A DNA stretch of 64,000 nt from JAUNKE01 sp041853585 (GTDB lineage Bacteria; Bacillota; Clostridia; Peptostreptococcales; Filifactoraceae), in contig JBGZSM010000069.1 of assembly GCA_041853585.1 (NCBI GenBank), forward strand, positions 1-64,000, in the 5' to 3' direction. Made by a program: the position numbers and the translations under genes. Below, piece by piece: positions 9,221 to 18,373 of this stretch. Numbering within the stretch: position 1 is the stretch's first letter; the number at the start of each line of letters is the position of its first letter. The notes under the pieces were generated by a model that was not told where the DNA came from, made no database searches, and saw only the letters and a list, made by a program, of their open reading frames with translations.

Positions 9221-10645
9221 TTATTCCATTTCCAAATCGCGCCAATTCGCTTTGATGGCTCTTTCTCTTTTTCCGGCAGTCCAAAAATTTTTGATATAGA
9301 CCGAAATCAATGTGTTGAATCCGAAAAGCATGCGCATCGTGTTGCCGATTGGAAATGCTTTGACGGTATACTTAACGGAATGTAAATTGAGATTAACGCC
9401 GAAAGTGAATTTAAGCACTTCCCAATAGTATCTGCGCAAGCTCATTTTGGACGGCATGATAAGCACATCGCCGAAATTCCATTTGTCATAATCCGTTTCG
9501 TCGTAGAGCAGTCGGCTCTTGTACTGCTCAAAAAGCGGGGTGAGCGGGTGCGGATTGAGCGGCGAAAAGGTCAGCAAGTCCGGCTTGAGCAATTTTTTGT
9601 ACGCATTGAGCTTTTTGAAATCCGATTTATCCCAATCCGGATGCAAAATGAAGGAGCCCCAACATGCGATATTATGCGCGCGCAAAATTTCGGTCGCCTT
9701 CAAATTCTCGTCCACTGTCGCCGATTTATTATATTTTTTAAGCTGCGCATCGTCAAAGCTTTCATAGCCGACGATGACCGCAGTCAATCCGTTTTTTCTC
9801 AGTCTTGTAAAAAGTTCCGGCTTCTCTAAAATCGAATTGACGGAGCCGTAGCAGATATATTCTTTGCGAATATTTTTTTCTTCGAGCAGCTCGCAAAAAC
9901 GCTCCAAACGCTTTCGATTGATTAAAAAGTCATTGTCGCAAATCATGATATAGGGCTCTTCCAAATCGCCCAGCTGTTTGACGATGTCCTCAATCGGCAC
10001 CTCGCGAAGCGCTGCTCCTTCAAGTTTCCAGCGCACGCAAAATTCGCAGCGATTTCGACAGCCGAAGGAAGTTTGAATCACCGCGCAGGGCTGAAATCCG
10101 ACATAGCGATATTCCTTGCGATAGCGCTTGGTCGATTCGGTGTCCGGCACGATGTATTCGTTGAAACAAAATTCCTTTTCATTTATAAAATCAAGCTCTT
10201 GACTGAAAATCCCTTCAATTGCTTCCGTCAGTTTTTCTCCCGTTTCAATTTTTTGCATCAATTCCTTGTAATTGGCTCTGGTCGTTGATTTGAATACATG
10301 ATCGACCGACTCGTCAAAAAACGAATTCGGATAGACCGTCGCCTGCACGCCGCCGACGATGACCGCCGTATTCGGATTGTGTTTTTTTACGATTTTTGCA
10401 ATGCCGAGCACATTTTCCACATCGGTGCATTGCGATGTAATCCCGACCGCATCGGGTAAAAATTTGTCCAAGTAGGCTTCGACTTTCGCATTCGTCTCCA
10501 CCATAAAATCGGCGAGCAATACCTCATGCCCCTGCTCTTTCAAAATCGTCGAAACACATTCTATTCCGAGCGGCTCACCGAACAGAAAGTTTTTAACCGT
10601 TGTAATCTTCTTGTTGACCCAAGGTCTTATCAGTAAAATTCTCAT
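9221..10645 (-). CDS. B12-binding-domain radical SAM protein (first of four)
   Basis: ATG 10645 gives MRILLIRPWV, matching the paralogues, with GAGGAAGGGA just upstream. A GTG at 10666 is possible but less likely. The 474-aa protein has the cobalamin-binding domain (GGVQATV near residue 98), the cluster motif C196-x3-C200-x2-C203 (GCRNRCEFC), and the CDNDF and VGYES strands. It is the most diverged of the three longer copies. It follows the FemAB-like gene by a 58-nt gap and precedes the phosphoesterase. Substrate unknown. Confidence 0.85.
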   Translation of the reverse strand: MRILLIRPWVNKKITTVKNFLFGEPLGIECVSTILKEQGHEVLLADFMVETNAKVEAYLDKFLPDAVGITSQCTDVENVLGIAKIVKKHNPNTAVIVGGVQATVYPNSFFDESVDHVFKSTTRANYKELMQKIETGEKLTEAIEGIFSQELDFINEKEFCFNEYIVPDTESTKRYRKEYRYVGFQPCAVIQTSFGCRNRCEFCVRWKLEGAALREVPIEDIVKQLGDLEEPYIMICDNDFLINRKRLERFCELLEEKNIRKEYICYGSVNSILEKPELFTRLRKNGLTAVIVGYESFDDAQLKKYNKSATVDENLKATEILRAHNIACWGSFILHPDWDKSDFKKLNAYKKLLKPDLLTFSPLNPHPLTPLFEQYKSRLLYDETDYDKWNFGDVLIMPSKMSLRRYYWEVLKFTFGVNLNLHSVKYTVKAFPIGNTMRMLFGFNTLISVYIKNFWTAGKRERAIKANWRDLEME

Positions 10646-10703
10646 TCCCTTCCTCACTTTATTCACTACTCCCGTTGCATTGTATCATATTTTTGTAGAA
10701 TTT

Positions 10704-11666
10704 TTATAGTTTCATACAATGAATTTCACTTCTCTCCCCTCGATGCTCCAATCGCCTAGCAAGAATATCCAAAATTTTTCGCGGTAAATACCGGGAAGCG
10801 ATATGCAGATGCAGCGCCTTCTCCCGCGCACCGACACGCAATTTCGAATATGCCGTCGTCTGCCCGAGATGAATTTTGTCAAACCCTTCGCCGAGTTTTA
10901 AAATCTCCAGCAGAATATTTATATACAAATCATATTTTTTGTTCTGAGCATGTGCAAAGCCGCAAAAGAGAAAAATCAGCTCCTTGTCGAAGGCTCTGGT
11001 TTGGAAAAAACCGATGAGCTCCTTTTTTTCATTTGAGATTCGATACAGATTCGCATCGCATCTTTTGAAAAAATCGATGCCGAGCTTTTCCAGCTTCCCC
11101 TCGGAGCGCTCATAGACTTCTTCATAAAAAGCATAGAGTTTCTCATCGAAATTTGACGGATGAATGGATTCAAACACAAGATTTTTTCCTCTGTCCATCG
11201 CCTTACGAATTCGGTAGCGATAGTGGCTGCGCATCTTGCTCAAATAAATTTCAAAATCGTCCACCACCGTGTGAAAACTCGGCAGGGTCTTACCCTTGGC
11301 AAGCCGAAGTCCTCCATCGGTGTTAAGCACGAGCAGCAGCGCAAAGCTCGAAAGATATTTTTCCAATATCGGCAAATTCTCCCTCGGGCAAGCATACCCG
11401 GCGCTCGCGACCGAAAGCGGAATGCCGGCAATTTCTATCGGCAAACGAAGCGATAATGTTTGGCTGAAGGTCAGAATATCCAATTTCAAACGATAAGTAA
11501 TGAGCAGGATTTGATATTTTTCATGGAAATGATATCGCTGATGACAGGGATTGACCTCCTCCATAAAACTCAAAAATTCTCTTTTCAAAAAAGGATTGCT
11601 CGAGCATTCATCCCAACGAGCCGGCAAATCCTTCGCGCTGTCAAAAATCACAAATTCCGTCTTCAT
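10704..11666 (-). CDS. FemAB/GNAT-like acyltransferase
   Basis: The 320-aa protein has the two-lobed GNAT arrangement seen in FemAB-like and BioF2-like proteins. A central segment reads SKMRSHYRYRIRKAM, as in peptidyl or acyl transfer enzymes that recognise a thioester donor. The C-terminal lobe has YINILLEILKLGEGFDKIHLG followed by YSKLRVGA. Its start ATG overlaps the stop of the upstream GNAT-like gene (11663-11666). It may attach an acyl or aminoacyl group to the product of the radical SAM operon. Exact family and substrate are uncertain. Confidence 0.6.
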   Translation of the reverse strand: MKTEFVIFDSAKDLPARWDECSSNPFLKREFLSFMEEVNPCHQRYHFHEKYQILLITYRLKLDILTFSQTLSLRLPIEIAGIPLSVASAGYACPRENLPILEKYLSSFALLLVLNTDGGLRLAKGKTLPSFHTVVDDFEIYLSKMRSHYRYRIRKAMDRGKNLVFESIHPSNFDEKLYAFYEEVYERSEGKLEKLGIDFFKRCDANLYRISNEKKELIGFFQTRAFDKELIFLFCGFAHAQNKKYDLYINILLEILKLGEGFDKIHLGQTTAYSKLRVGAREKALHLHIASRYLPRKILDILARRLEHRGERSEIHCMKL

Positions 11667-12733
11667 AGATTGATTTCAAACACTTTGTAATGCTTGCTTT
11701 CTTTTTTTATAAAATGAGTTGTCACATTTTTGGAGCTTGAATTGTCATCCAATATCCAGCCCGACTCGATGAAACGGTATTTTTCTTTGTTGAGCTCATA
11801 GCAATGCTTGAGCAGCGCATAGAGCGCCGCCGAGCGACGGTACTTCGGGATGATGCCGAATTCCGTAAACTTCAGCGTATCAATCAGCCCCGGCAGGAAT
11901 CGGCTCTTCAAAAAGGCCATCAATCCCAGTTCCTGTCCTCCGCTGATGAGCTGATTGAAATCGGGATACCAAAGAATGAATCCGACCGGCAAATCATCCT
12001 TGTAGGCGAAAAGCAAATTTTCCGGTTTCAAAAAGAGTTTGTATTCATTAAACAGCTCGATATCTTCCGCCTCTCTGCTCTCATAATAATATTCATGCTC
12101 GGCGAATGCGAGATTGTTGATTCTCCCGTAAATCTTGGCCGTCTTTTCGATATGTTGAAAATCCGCATGGCGAACTTCAAACTGCGCCATTCGTTGCTCC
12201 AGCGCGGGCGATGGATTGAGCTTGATGTCCTCAATCAACCCTTTGTAGCTCACGAGATTTTTTGTCGTCGTCGCCAATTTTTCCAAATGCTCGGTATAAT
12301 ATGCGGGATTGTACGCGCTGCCGATGCTCTGCACTTTGTCAAAATCGCTCGCAAGCAGACCCAAACCATAGTTGACATGAAAATTGAGTCCGATGAGAAT
12401 GCTTCGAATCCGTCGTTCTTTTGCAAATTCCTTGGCGAAATCGACGATGGCTTTGGCAATCTCAAAATCATTTCTCATTTCCAAAAAAGCGATTTGCAAC
12501 TTGTCCGCCATTCTGTCAATCACCGCCAAAAATGCCATGCCTACGATTTGATTATTTTTCTCCGCCACAATCGGCACGATTTCGGATTTTTTCTGAATCT
12601 CCATCTTTCCGGCGAACAATGCTTTCAGCGTTCTGCTCTGATGGTCCCGATAATTTGAATTGCCTCGATAGATTTCCTTTTGAAAATGCAGCATCGCTAC
12701 AAAATCCTCCGGCTTTGCGAATCGTACAATCAT
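11663..12733 (-). CDS. GNAT-fold acyltransferase, first gene of the radical SAM operon
   Basis: The 356-aa protein has an N-terminal GNAT half (VRFAKPEDFVAMLHFQKEIY...; IVGMAFLAVIDR) and a second GNAT-like half with LPVGFILWYPDFN and a GIIPKYRRSAALYALLKH acceptor-helix region. Its length and duplicated layout resemble the protein encoded at 27779-28843, which is paired with an AMP-forming ligase, so the two may do equivalent jobs in two pathways. It heads the operon and overlaps the FemAB-like gene by 4 nt. A terminator of the upstream gene lies immediately 5'. No clear promoter was identified. Confidence 0.6.
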   Translation of the reverse strand: MIVRFAKPEDFVAMLHFQKEIYRGNSNYRDHQSRTLKALFAGKMEIQKKSEIVPIVAEKNNQIVGMAFLAVIDRMADKLQIAFLEMRNDFEIAKAIVDFAKEFAKERRIRSILIGLNFHVNYGLGLLASDFDKVQSIGSAYNPAYYTEHLEKLATTTKNLVSYKGLIEDIKLNPSPALEQRMAQFEVRHADFQHIEKTAKIYGRINNLAFAEHEYYYESREAEDIELFNEYKLFLKPENLLFAYKDDLPVGFILWYPDFNQLISGGQELGLMAFLKSRFLPGLIDTLKFTEFGIIPKYRRSAALYALLKHCYELNKEKYRFIESGWILDDNSSSKNVTTHFIKKESKHYKVFEINL

Positions 12734-12748
12734 TTTTGCTCCCCTACG

Positions 12749-12778
12749 AAAAAAGGATAGGGCTGCTTTCCTATCCTT
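12749..12778 (-). terminator. Intrinsic terminator of the YehR-like lipoprotein gene
   Basis: On the minus strand AAGGATAGG (12778-12770) pairs with CCTATCCTT (12761-12753), followed by TTTT. It separates the lipoprotein gene from the radical SAM operon. Confidence 0.85.
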
Positions 12779-12819
12779 AAAAGTTATCTAGCTATGCCCA
12801 TCGGCATCATTTGTTATTT

Positions 12820-13266
12820 TTATTTTACAGTAAATCCTTGAGCTGTCAACGCCTCTTCAACTTTTTGCATGCTTGTCACCTGCTCAGGGTCAATTGTCAT
12901 TCCGCCTGCAATCTCAGAGATTTTTTCCAAATCCACTTTAGAATAATCTACCGATGAAGTCATCACGATAGTTTCTCCGTCAATCACATATTCATTAGTA
13001 ATACCTTCTACCGGCTGAACCGCAGACTTCATTGTCTCGACTGTTTTTTCAGCCTGCTCTTTGTTTTCAATCATCATCGATGCGAAAGGCATTACCGTTT
13101 TCATATCCAACTTTGTGATCTTATCACCTTCATGAGTATAAGTCATCTCTGTTGCTATTCCGTTATCTTCATGTGTAAATGTTTTTGTTGCTGATTTTGA
13201 ACCACATGCTGTAAGGGCAAGCATAAGCACCATCACAGCTACCAAACCTTTCAATAGTTTTTTCAT
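12820..13266 (-). CDS. YehR-like lipoprotein (DUF1307)
   Basis: ATG 13266 has AGGAGGAC seven bases upstream; an upstream in-frame ATG lacks a ribosome site. The 148-aa protein has a lipoprotein signal ending LALTAC. The mature domain has paired beta strands (TKTFTHEDNGI, MTYTHEGDKITKLD) typical of DUF1307, found in E. coli YehR and many Firmicute lipoproteins of unknown role. The gene is alone between its own 5' region and a strong terminator. Confidence 0.75.
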   Translation of the reverse strand: MKKLLKGLVAVMVLMLALTACGSKSATKTFTHEDNGIATEMTYTHEGDKITKLDMKTVMPFASMMIENKEQAEKTVETMKSAVQPVEGITNEYVIDGETIVMTSSVDYSKVDLEKISEIAGGMTIDPEQVTSMQKVEEALTAQGFTVK

Positions 13267-13606
13267 TTTGTCCTCCTCATTCATAAATAACAAATCCATC
13301 GTGTTGTCAATCCGCACATTGCGCTTGCACTAGATAACCTGAAAGTTCAATCTTCAAAACTCAATGCTTGTGAAAAATTCTAATGGATTAACAAAATACG
13401 ATGTCTTGTGCATTATACCCTTTATTACAAATTGATGTCAATAGAAAAGAATTTACAAAACAGTAACAAAATCAGTCAATTCGTGACCAAGAATTATTCA
13501 TTCGGCTCGCATCGAGAGATTTTTAATACAAAAAACTCTTTTCGATTCGCTCTTTATTTTTATCTTCCCTTGTTTTCATATCCGCACAAAATCCTGTAAC
13601 GACAAT

Positions 13607-14353
13607 CTATCCGAGCTCTCCATCCGTCATATCTTCGACGAGATGACGCCAATAATATTTCGGCAAATTGCTCTGCTGCAATTTTTTATTTTGACGCTCG
13701 CGAATCGAAATGCTTTTATGAAAAACATTCCACAAAAATGCGTATTCCAATTCGGCATCGCTCCACTTGATTTCGACTTTTTCGGTAAAAAATAAATCGA
13801 TGCGCTGTCCGTCATAGTATGCGAGCATATTTCTTTTTTTGTCATAGATAGCAAATCGCTCTCGCACCAGTCGATTTTTAAAATGGGAAAGCAGTATCGG
13901 CAACACATTATTTTTCGGCTCAATGGTCGAAAACAATGTGCCGTCGTGCATTTCTCGAAATCGCAGAAGTCCCAGATAGCGATGACGCTCACGCAACACA
14001 TTGCGCACCAACTTGTTCATTTGCAAGGCATATTCGTCCACCGATTCCAAAATCCCTTCTCCACATTCCATCGCCCGAAAAATCATCCGCACGATGATTT
14101 CGTCTTTGTGCGGCTCGCAGGACAAAAAACAGGCTTGCAAATCCGCAAAAAATTGATACGAAAATTTTTCGCGCAGATATTTTTCAACGCGCCGCGCTTT
14201 TTCAACATCGGTCGCCACATAGATTTCGCTCGTGTCAAAGGCGAGCTGCTCCGGCTCGGCGCTGATTCTTCCTAGTTCTTTACGGTGTTTGTAGGATTCA
14301 AAGACGACGCTCAACAGACCGTCAAAATCCCCGTCATAGTAATAATGATACAT
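13607..14353 (-). CDS. DUF4130-type DNA-metabolism protein, partner of the radical SAM gene
   Basis: The 248-aa protein begins MYHYYYDGDFDGLLSVVFES, the signature of the family annotated as probable DNA metabolism protein (TIGR03915 type, DUF4130). The middle has VRNVLRERHRYLGLLRFRE, and the end matches PKYYWRHLVEDM. Its start codon overlaps the TAA of the upstream radical SAM gene (TAATG). The pair is widely conserved and often found as a fused or adjacent unit; a role in repair or modification of DNA is presumed from the uracil-DNA-glycosylase-like domain in related fusions. Biochemistry is not established. Confidence 0.8.
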   Translation of the reverse strand: MYHYYYDGDFDGLLSVVFESYKHRKELGRISAEPEQLAFDTSEIYVATDVEKARRVEKYLREKFSYQFFADLQACFLSCEPHKDEIIVRMIFRAMECGEGILESVDEYALQMNKLVRNVLRERHRYLGLLRFREMHDGTLFSTIEPKNNVLPILLSHFKNRLVRERFAIYDKKRNMLAYYDGQRIDLFFTEKVEIKWSDAELEYAFLWNVFHKSISIRERQNKKLQQSNLPKYYWRHLVEDMTDGELG

Positions 14354-15633
14354 TACTCCCCTCCATTTCCCAATAATGAAGCGGCATTTGCTTTGTCAAA
14401 AAAACCGATTTGCTGAACCGCAGGCTTTTCTCCTTCGAGCAAAAGATTTCGGATGCTGCTCGGATTTTCCTTATACAAACCGTAATATTTCCCATCGACC
14501 GTAATAAAATACTTCGCGCGTTTGAGCACCACGCCGATTTTCTTCAAATGCTCGTATTGAATTTTACTATGCTTTCGCGCTTTGATGATGCGCAGCGCTG
14601 AAGTGACACCCAAACCGGGAATGCGTAGCAAATCATTATAGGACGCCGTATTGATCTCCATCGGGAAGCGATGCCAGTTGTGAATCGCCCAATTCGCCTT
14701 CGGGTCGAGCAGCGGGTCGAAAAAAGCATTCTGCTCGCTGAGCAATTCGTCGGCGCGAAATTTATAAAACCGCAGCAACCAATCCGCTTGATACAGGCGA
14801 TGCTCACGAAGCATCGGCGCAGCACCGACATGAGCCAGCGCGCCCGTTTTGTTCACCGGAATGTAGGCGGAATAATACACTCTTTTGAGTCCGAAACCAT
14901 TGTAAAGTTGCTCGCTCTTGTTTAAAATCGTGTAATCGCTTTCGCCGCTCGCGCCGATAATCATCTGCGTCGTCTGTCCCGCCGGCACAAAACTCGGCGT
15001 GCTCTTAAACAATGCTTTCTCCTGAAAGCGCTGAATCTGATGACTATAAATCCGGCTCATCGATGTGATGATGTCGCTCACTTTTTTATCCGGTGCAAGC
15101 AGCTGCAGTCCCTGATTGTCCGCCATCTCAACATTCACCGAGACTCTGTCGACATACATGCCCAAGGTCTGTATCAATTCTTGGCTCGCTCCCGGAATCA
15201 CCTTCATGTGAATGTAGCCGTTGAATTTTTCTTCGACGCGCAATCGTCGGGCAACGGCAATCAATCTTTCCATCGTGTAATCCGGATTTTTCAAAATGCC
15301 GGAGCTTAAAAAAAGTCCTTCGATATAATTTCGACGATAGAAGTTGATGGTCAAATCGACGATTTCATCCGGCGAAAGTGTCGCCCGCTCGATATCGTTG
15401 CTGCGTCGGTTGACGCAATAAGCGCAATCGTAAGCGCAATGATTGCTCATCAATATTTTGAGCAATGAAATGCATCGCCCGTCCGCCGACCATGAATGAC
15501 AGATGCCGCTCTTTGCCGCGTTTCCGATTCCATCCGTCGTATTTTTTCGCTCGCTGCCGCTGGATGAGCAAGACACATCGTATTTTGCCGCGTCGCTGAG
15601 AATTCTTAACTTGTCCTGTGTCGATTGATTCAT
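14353..15633 (-). CDS. Putative DNA modification/repair radical SAM protein (TIGR03916 type)
   Basis: ATG 15633 is chosen because AAGGAGGAG lies seven bases upstream; an ATG six codons earlier falls inside that ribosome site. The 426-aa protein has GICHSW...GRCISLLKILMSNHC, a radical SAM core with C-x3-C-x2-C (HCAYDCAYC), and a C-terminal helix-hairpin-helix region (LLRIPGLGVTSALRIIKAR) that suggests DNA binding. It forms a coupled pair with the DUF4130 gene. The combination of radical SAM and HhH domains fits acting on DNA, by analogy with spore photoproduct lyase; the actual lesion or base is unknown. Confidence 0.85.
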   Translation of the reverse strand: MNQSTQDKLRILSDAAKYDVSCSSSGSERKNTTDGIGNAAKSGICHSWSADGRCISLLKILMSNHCAYDCAYCVNRRSNDIERATLSPDEIVDLTINFYRRNYIEGLFLSSGILKNPDYTMERLIAVARRLRVEEKFNGYIHMKVIPGASQELIQTLGMYVDRVSVNVEMADNQGLQLLAPDKKVSDIITSMSRIYSHQIQRFQEKALFKSTPSFVPAGQTTQMIIGASGESDYTILNKSEQLYNGFGLKRVYYSAYIPVNKTGALAHVGAAPMLREHRLYQADWLLRFYKFRADELLSEQNAFFDPLLDPKANWAIHNWHRFPMEINTASYNDLLRIPGLGVTSALRIIKARKHSKIQYEHLKKIGVVLKRAKYFITVDGKYYGLYKENPSSIRNLLLEGEKPAVQQIGFFDKANAASLLGNGGE

Positions 15634-15990
15634 TTGCTCCTCCTTGCTCAATTTCCGGATTCGAATCGGGATTGCAGACGGACTTTACCGCCTCCGTTGA
15701 TTTATATATCCAATTAAACTTGATTTCGAATCTCGCTTCTTTTCCATTCCGTATTTACTTTTACATTTCACTTGCAATTGTGATTTCGGTTTTCTATTCG
15801 ATTCTTATTCCGATTTAAAGTGCACTCACTTTTCGAAAAAATTCATCCGCAACTTTTCCCGAAAATACATCATAACTATTCTTTTTAATTTCTTTTTTTC
15901 TTATATTTTTCCGTTTACGATATTATATCACGCGAAAAAGAAAAAAACCGGAAATCTTGAAAATTTTTTCGATAAATTTTTTGAAAGGCT
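15634..15990. other. Divergent intergenic region
   Basis: About 360 bp of AT-rich DNA between divergently transcribed genes. Apart from the plus-strand promoter at 15991-16019 and the ribosome site of the radical SAM gene, I see no gene, repeat or RNA. Confidence 0.5.
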
Positions 15991-16019
15991 TGCCAAGGAT
16001 ATTTTTTTGCGATACTGTT
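15991..16019 (+). promoter_or_regulatory. Sigma-A-type promoter of the HD-domain gene
   Basis: TTGCCA (15991-15996), 17-bp spacer, TACTGT (16014-16019), about 40 bp before the ATG at 16060. Confidence 0.65.
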
Positions 16020-16059
16020 AAAGAAAGGAATACGAAAAAATTTATAAGGACGGAGAACT

Positions 16060-16563
16060 ATGAAAACAGCGCTATGTATTCAAAGGATGATTGACTTTTA
16101 CAATGGGGATGTACGCGAAATCAATCATTTCTTAAAGGTGTATGCTTTTGCACGAACGATTGGAAGAGCGCAGGGTCTTGATGAACGAATGCAGGAAATT
16201 TTGGAAGTCGCGGCAATCGTTCATGACATCGCCTGCCCTTTGTGCCGAGCAAAATACGGACATGCGGATGGAAAAATGCAGGAATTGGAAGGACCGCCGC
16301 TCGCGAAGGATTTTTTGATATCGCTCGGTTATGAGGATGATTTCATTTCAAGAATTTGTTTTCTGGTCGGGCATCATCACAGCTACGACGAGGTCGATAA
16401 CATCGATTATCAAATTTTGCTGGAAGCCGATTTTTTGGTCAATGCTTTTGAGAGTAACTACTCGGCAAATGCGATTGAAAAGGCGGCGGCAAATATTTTC
16501 AAAACCGAAACGGGATTGCAGCTTTTAAAATCCATGTATATTGCCAAATCCGTGGGAATATAG
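16060..16563 (+). CDS. HD-domain phosphohydrolase-like protein
   Basis: The 167-aa protein follows GGACGGAGA. It has an HD fold with NHFLKVYAFARTI (first His), AAIVHDIACP (the HD pair, near residues 64-65), GHHHSYDE and LLEADFLVNAFE (last Asp). This is a complete metal-binding set. Homologues are small predicted phosphohydrolases; substrate could be a nucleotide or signalling molecule. It is a single-gene unit with its own promoter and terminator. Confidence 0.75.
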   Translation: MKTALCIQRMIDFYNGDVREINHFLKVYAFARTIGRAQGLDERMQEILEVAAIVHDIACPLCRAKYGHADGKMQELEGPPLAKDFLISLGYEDDFISRICFLVGHHHSYDEVDNIDYQILLEADFLVNAFESNYSANAIEKAAANIFKTETGLQLLKSMYIAKSVGI

Positions 16564-16570
16564 TATAAAA

Positions 16571-16627
16571 GGTATCGCTGCGGTTTTCATCGATTCGCAA
16601 ACGAACACATCGCAGGATACCTTTTTT
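16571..16627 (+). terminator. Terminator of the HD-domain gene
   Basis: GGTATCGCTGCG (16571-16582) pairs with CGCAGGATACC (16611-16621), closing a 28-nt loop, followed by TTTTTT. Confidence 0.75.
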
Positions 16628-16669
16628 ACATTCTCTTTTTTACAAGTTACAGCGCGATTTCCGTACGGA

Positions 16670-17053
16670 TTATTTCTTGCCGTCGGTTTTCTCTTGGAAT
16701 TTCCGATTGTTGATAATAAAGCGCTCATGTGTTCCTTCACCAATCAAGCCTTTTTCATCATAGGCTTTGAGTTCGAATTTGAGTTTGCGCTCATCAATTG
16801 CCACCAATTCGCTTTCGCAATACACTTTCATGCCGAGCGGAGTCGCCGCAATATGTTTTACATCGAGCGAAATGCCGACGGTTCCATCGCCCTCCGGCAA
16901 AAATTCGCTCATGCTCATCCATGCCGTTTTTTCCATCAGCGCAATCATCGCCGGTGTCGCAAACACATCCAGCGTTCCGCTGCCCAAGGTTTTTGCCGAA
17001 TTGTTTTCACTTACCGTAATTTCCTGTCTTCCTTTGATTCCGATTTTCAACAT
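16670..17053 (-). CDS. Hotdog-fold thioesterase (FlK-like)
   Basis: The 127-aa single hotdog domain has the features of the fluoroacetyl-CoA thioesterase-like family: VFATPAMIALMEKTAW (active-site helix with Glu), GTVGISLDVKHIAATP and GEGTHERFII. Homologues hydrolyse acyl-CoA; the fluoro-specificity of FlK itself is not implied. It lies downstream of the polyhydroxyalkanoate genes but beyond a terminator (17183-17222), so it is probably separately expressed. A role in clearing or recycling acyl-CoA is plausible. Confidence 0.8.
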   Translation of the reverse strand: MLKIGIKGRQEITVSENNSAKTLGSGTLDVFATPAMIALMEKTAWMSMSEFLPEGDGTVGISLDVKHIAATPLGMKVYCESELVAIDERKLKFELKAYDEKGLIGEGTHERFIINNRKFQEKTDGKK

Positions 17054-17182
17054 AATATTTCCTTTCCAAGTTTTTTAATACATTTTTATTTTCCGTTTCG
17101 AATTTTATTTTCCATTTCGAATTTCGTTTTTCAAATCCGATTTTATTTCAACTATATGGTATCAAATCCCGGATGGAATGTA

Positions 17183-17222
17183 AATAAAAATACCTACACT
17201 TCATTTGAAATGTAGGTATTTT
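17183..17222 (-). terminator. Terminator of the pha operon
   Basis: AATACCTACA (17189-17198) and TGTAGGTATT (17211-17220) form a perfect 10-bp stem with a T-rich tail on the minus strand, 50 bp after the phaC stop. Confidence 0.85.
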
Positions 17223-17272
17223 AAATTTGAGATGCGCCCGTCCTTGAACAGAGCAGTGCAGCCATCTTCATT

Positions 17273-18343
17273 TTATTTTGTCTTTGATTTCTCTTTCAGC
17301 CATTTGGAAATAAGTGGAGCGACTTCTTTTTTCGCTTTGGAACTCACATACATTCCGATATGTCCCGTCGGTATTCCGTGAGTCTCAATATCTTTCGTTC
17401 CGACATATTTTGCAAGCGGAATACTTGCAGCCGGCGGCACGATATGGTCTTTTTCCGCATATACATTGAGTACGGGCATTGTGATATTTTTCAAATCCAC
17501 CTTCGCATCGCCAATCATCATCTTGCCTTTAATCAATTTGTTTTCTTTGTAAAGGTCATTGATGAATTGTCGAATTGTTTCTCCCGCTTGACCCGGACTG
17601 TCAAAAATCCAGTTCTCCATACGCAGGAAGTTGTTCATCACTTCCGGTTTGTCAAAGTCATCAATGAGGTTGAGATATTTTCCAACCATCAGCGAAATCG
17701 GCTTCATTGTCAAGAATCCGTTGTTCATAAAATCGCCCGGAATGACTCCGTACGCATCGACCATCTTGTCAATGTCCAGATATTTTCCCCATCGGAACAA
17801 CAATCCGTCATCCGTTGAGAAATCCACCGGTGCAACCATCGTTACCAACGCATTGATATTTTGCGGATGAAGTGAAGAGTACATTAAAGAGAAAGTTCCG
17901 CCCTGACATACGCCGAGCATATTGATTTTCTCTTTTTTGGAATGTGCCTTGACCGCCTCGACCGCATTATCGATATAGCCTTGAATATAATCTTCCAAAG
18001 TCAGATATCTGTCTTCCGCTGTCGGATATCCCCAGTCGATAATATACAGATCCTGCCCGTCTCTGAGCATATTCTGCACAAAGCTCGTATCTTCCTGCAA
18101 GTCCATCATGGTCTCGCGATTTACCAAAGCATAGACAATCAGAGTCGGTACTTTGTTGATGCTTCGAACAAGCGGTTTGTATCGATACACTTTCATCTTG
18201 TCTTCCGAATAAATCAATGTTTTCTCGGAGAAACCCGGCTCCGGGTCTCCTGCATGAAGCATCGTTTCAAATCCCTCAAGCAATTTTTTCTGAGTTTGTA
18301 TGCTTTCCTCAAAGCTTTTCTTCCAATCAAATGTTTTGTCCAT
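17273..18343 (-). CDS. phaC: Class III polyhydroxyalkanoate synthase, catalytic subunit
   Basis: Polymerises (R)-3-hydroxyacyl-CoA into storage polyester at granule surfaces. The 356-aa length is typical of class III PhaC. The lipase-like box GVCQGG places the catalytic cysteine at C146, and the other triad residues are in YAEKDHIVPP (Asp) and GIPTGHIGMY (His). The start ATG 18343 is used because upstream codons have no ribosome site. It follows phaE by 30 nt in an operon with phaJ. PHA synthases are unusual but not unknown in strictly anaerobic Firmicutes. Confidence 0.93.
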   Translation of the reverse strand: MDKTFDWKKSFEESIQTQKKLLEGFETMLHAGDPEPGFSEKTLIYSEDKMKVYRYKPLVRSINKVPTLIVYALVNRETMMDLQEDTSFVQNMLRDGQDLYIIDWGYPTAEDRYLTLEDYIQGYIDNAVEAVKAHSKKEKINMLGVCQGGTFSLMYSSLHPQNINALVTMVAPVDFSTDDGLLFRWGKYLDIDKMVDAYGVIPGDFMNNGFLTMKPISLMVGKYLNLIDDFDKPEVMNNFLRMENWIFDSPGQAGETIRQFINDLYKENKLIKGKMMIGDAKVDLKNITMPVLNVYAEKDHIVPPAASIPLAKYVGTKDIETHGIPTGHIGMYVSSKAKKEVAPLISKWLKEKSKTK

Positions 18344-18373
18344 TAAAAATTCTCCCTTCAAGATACACATAAT

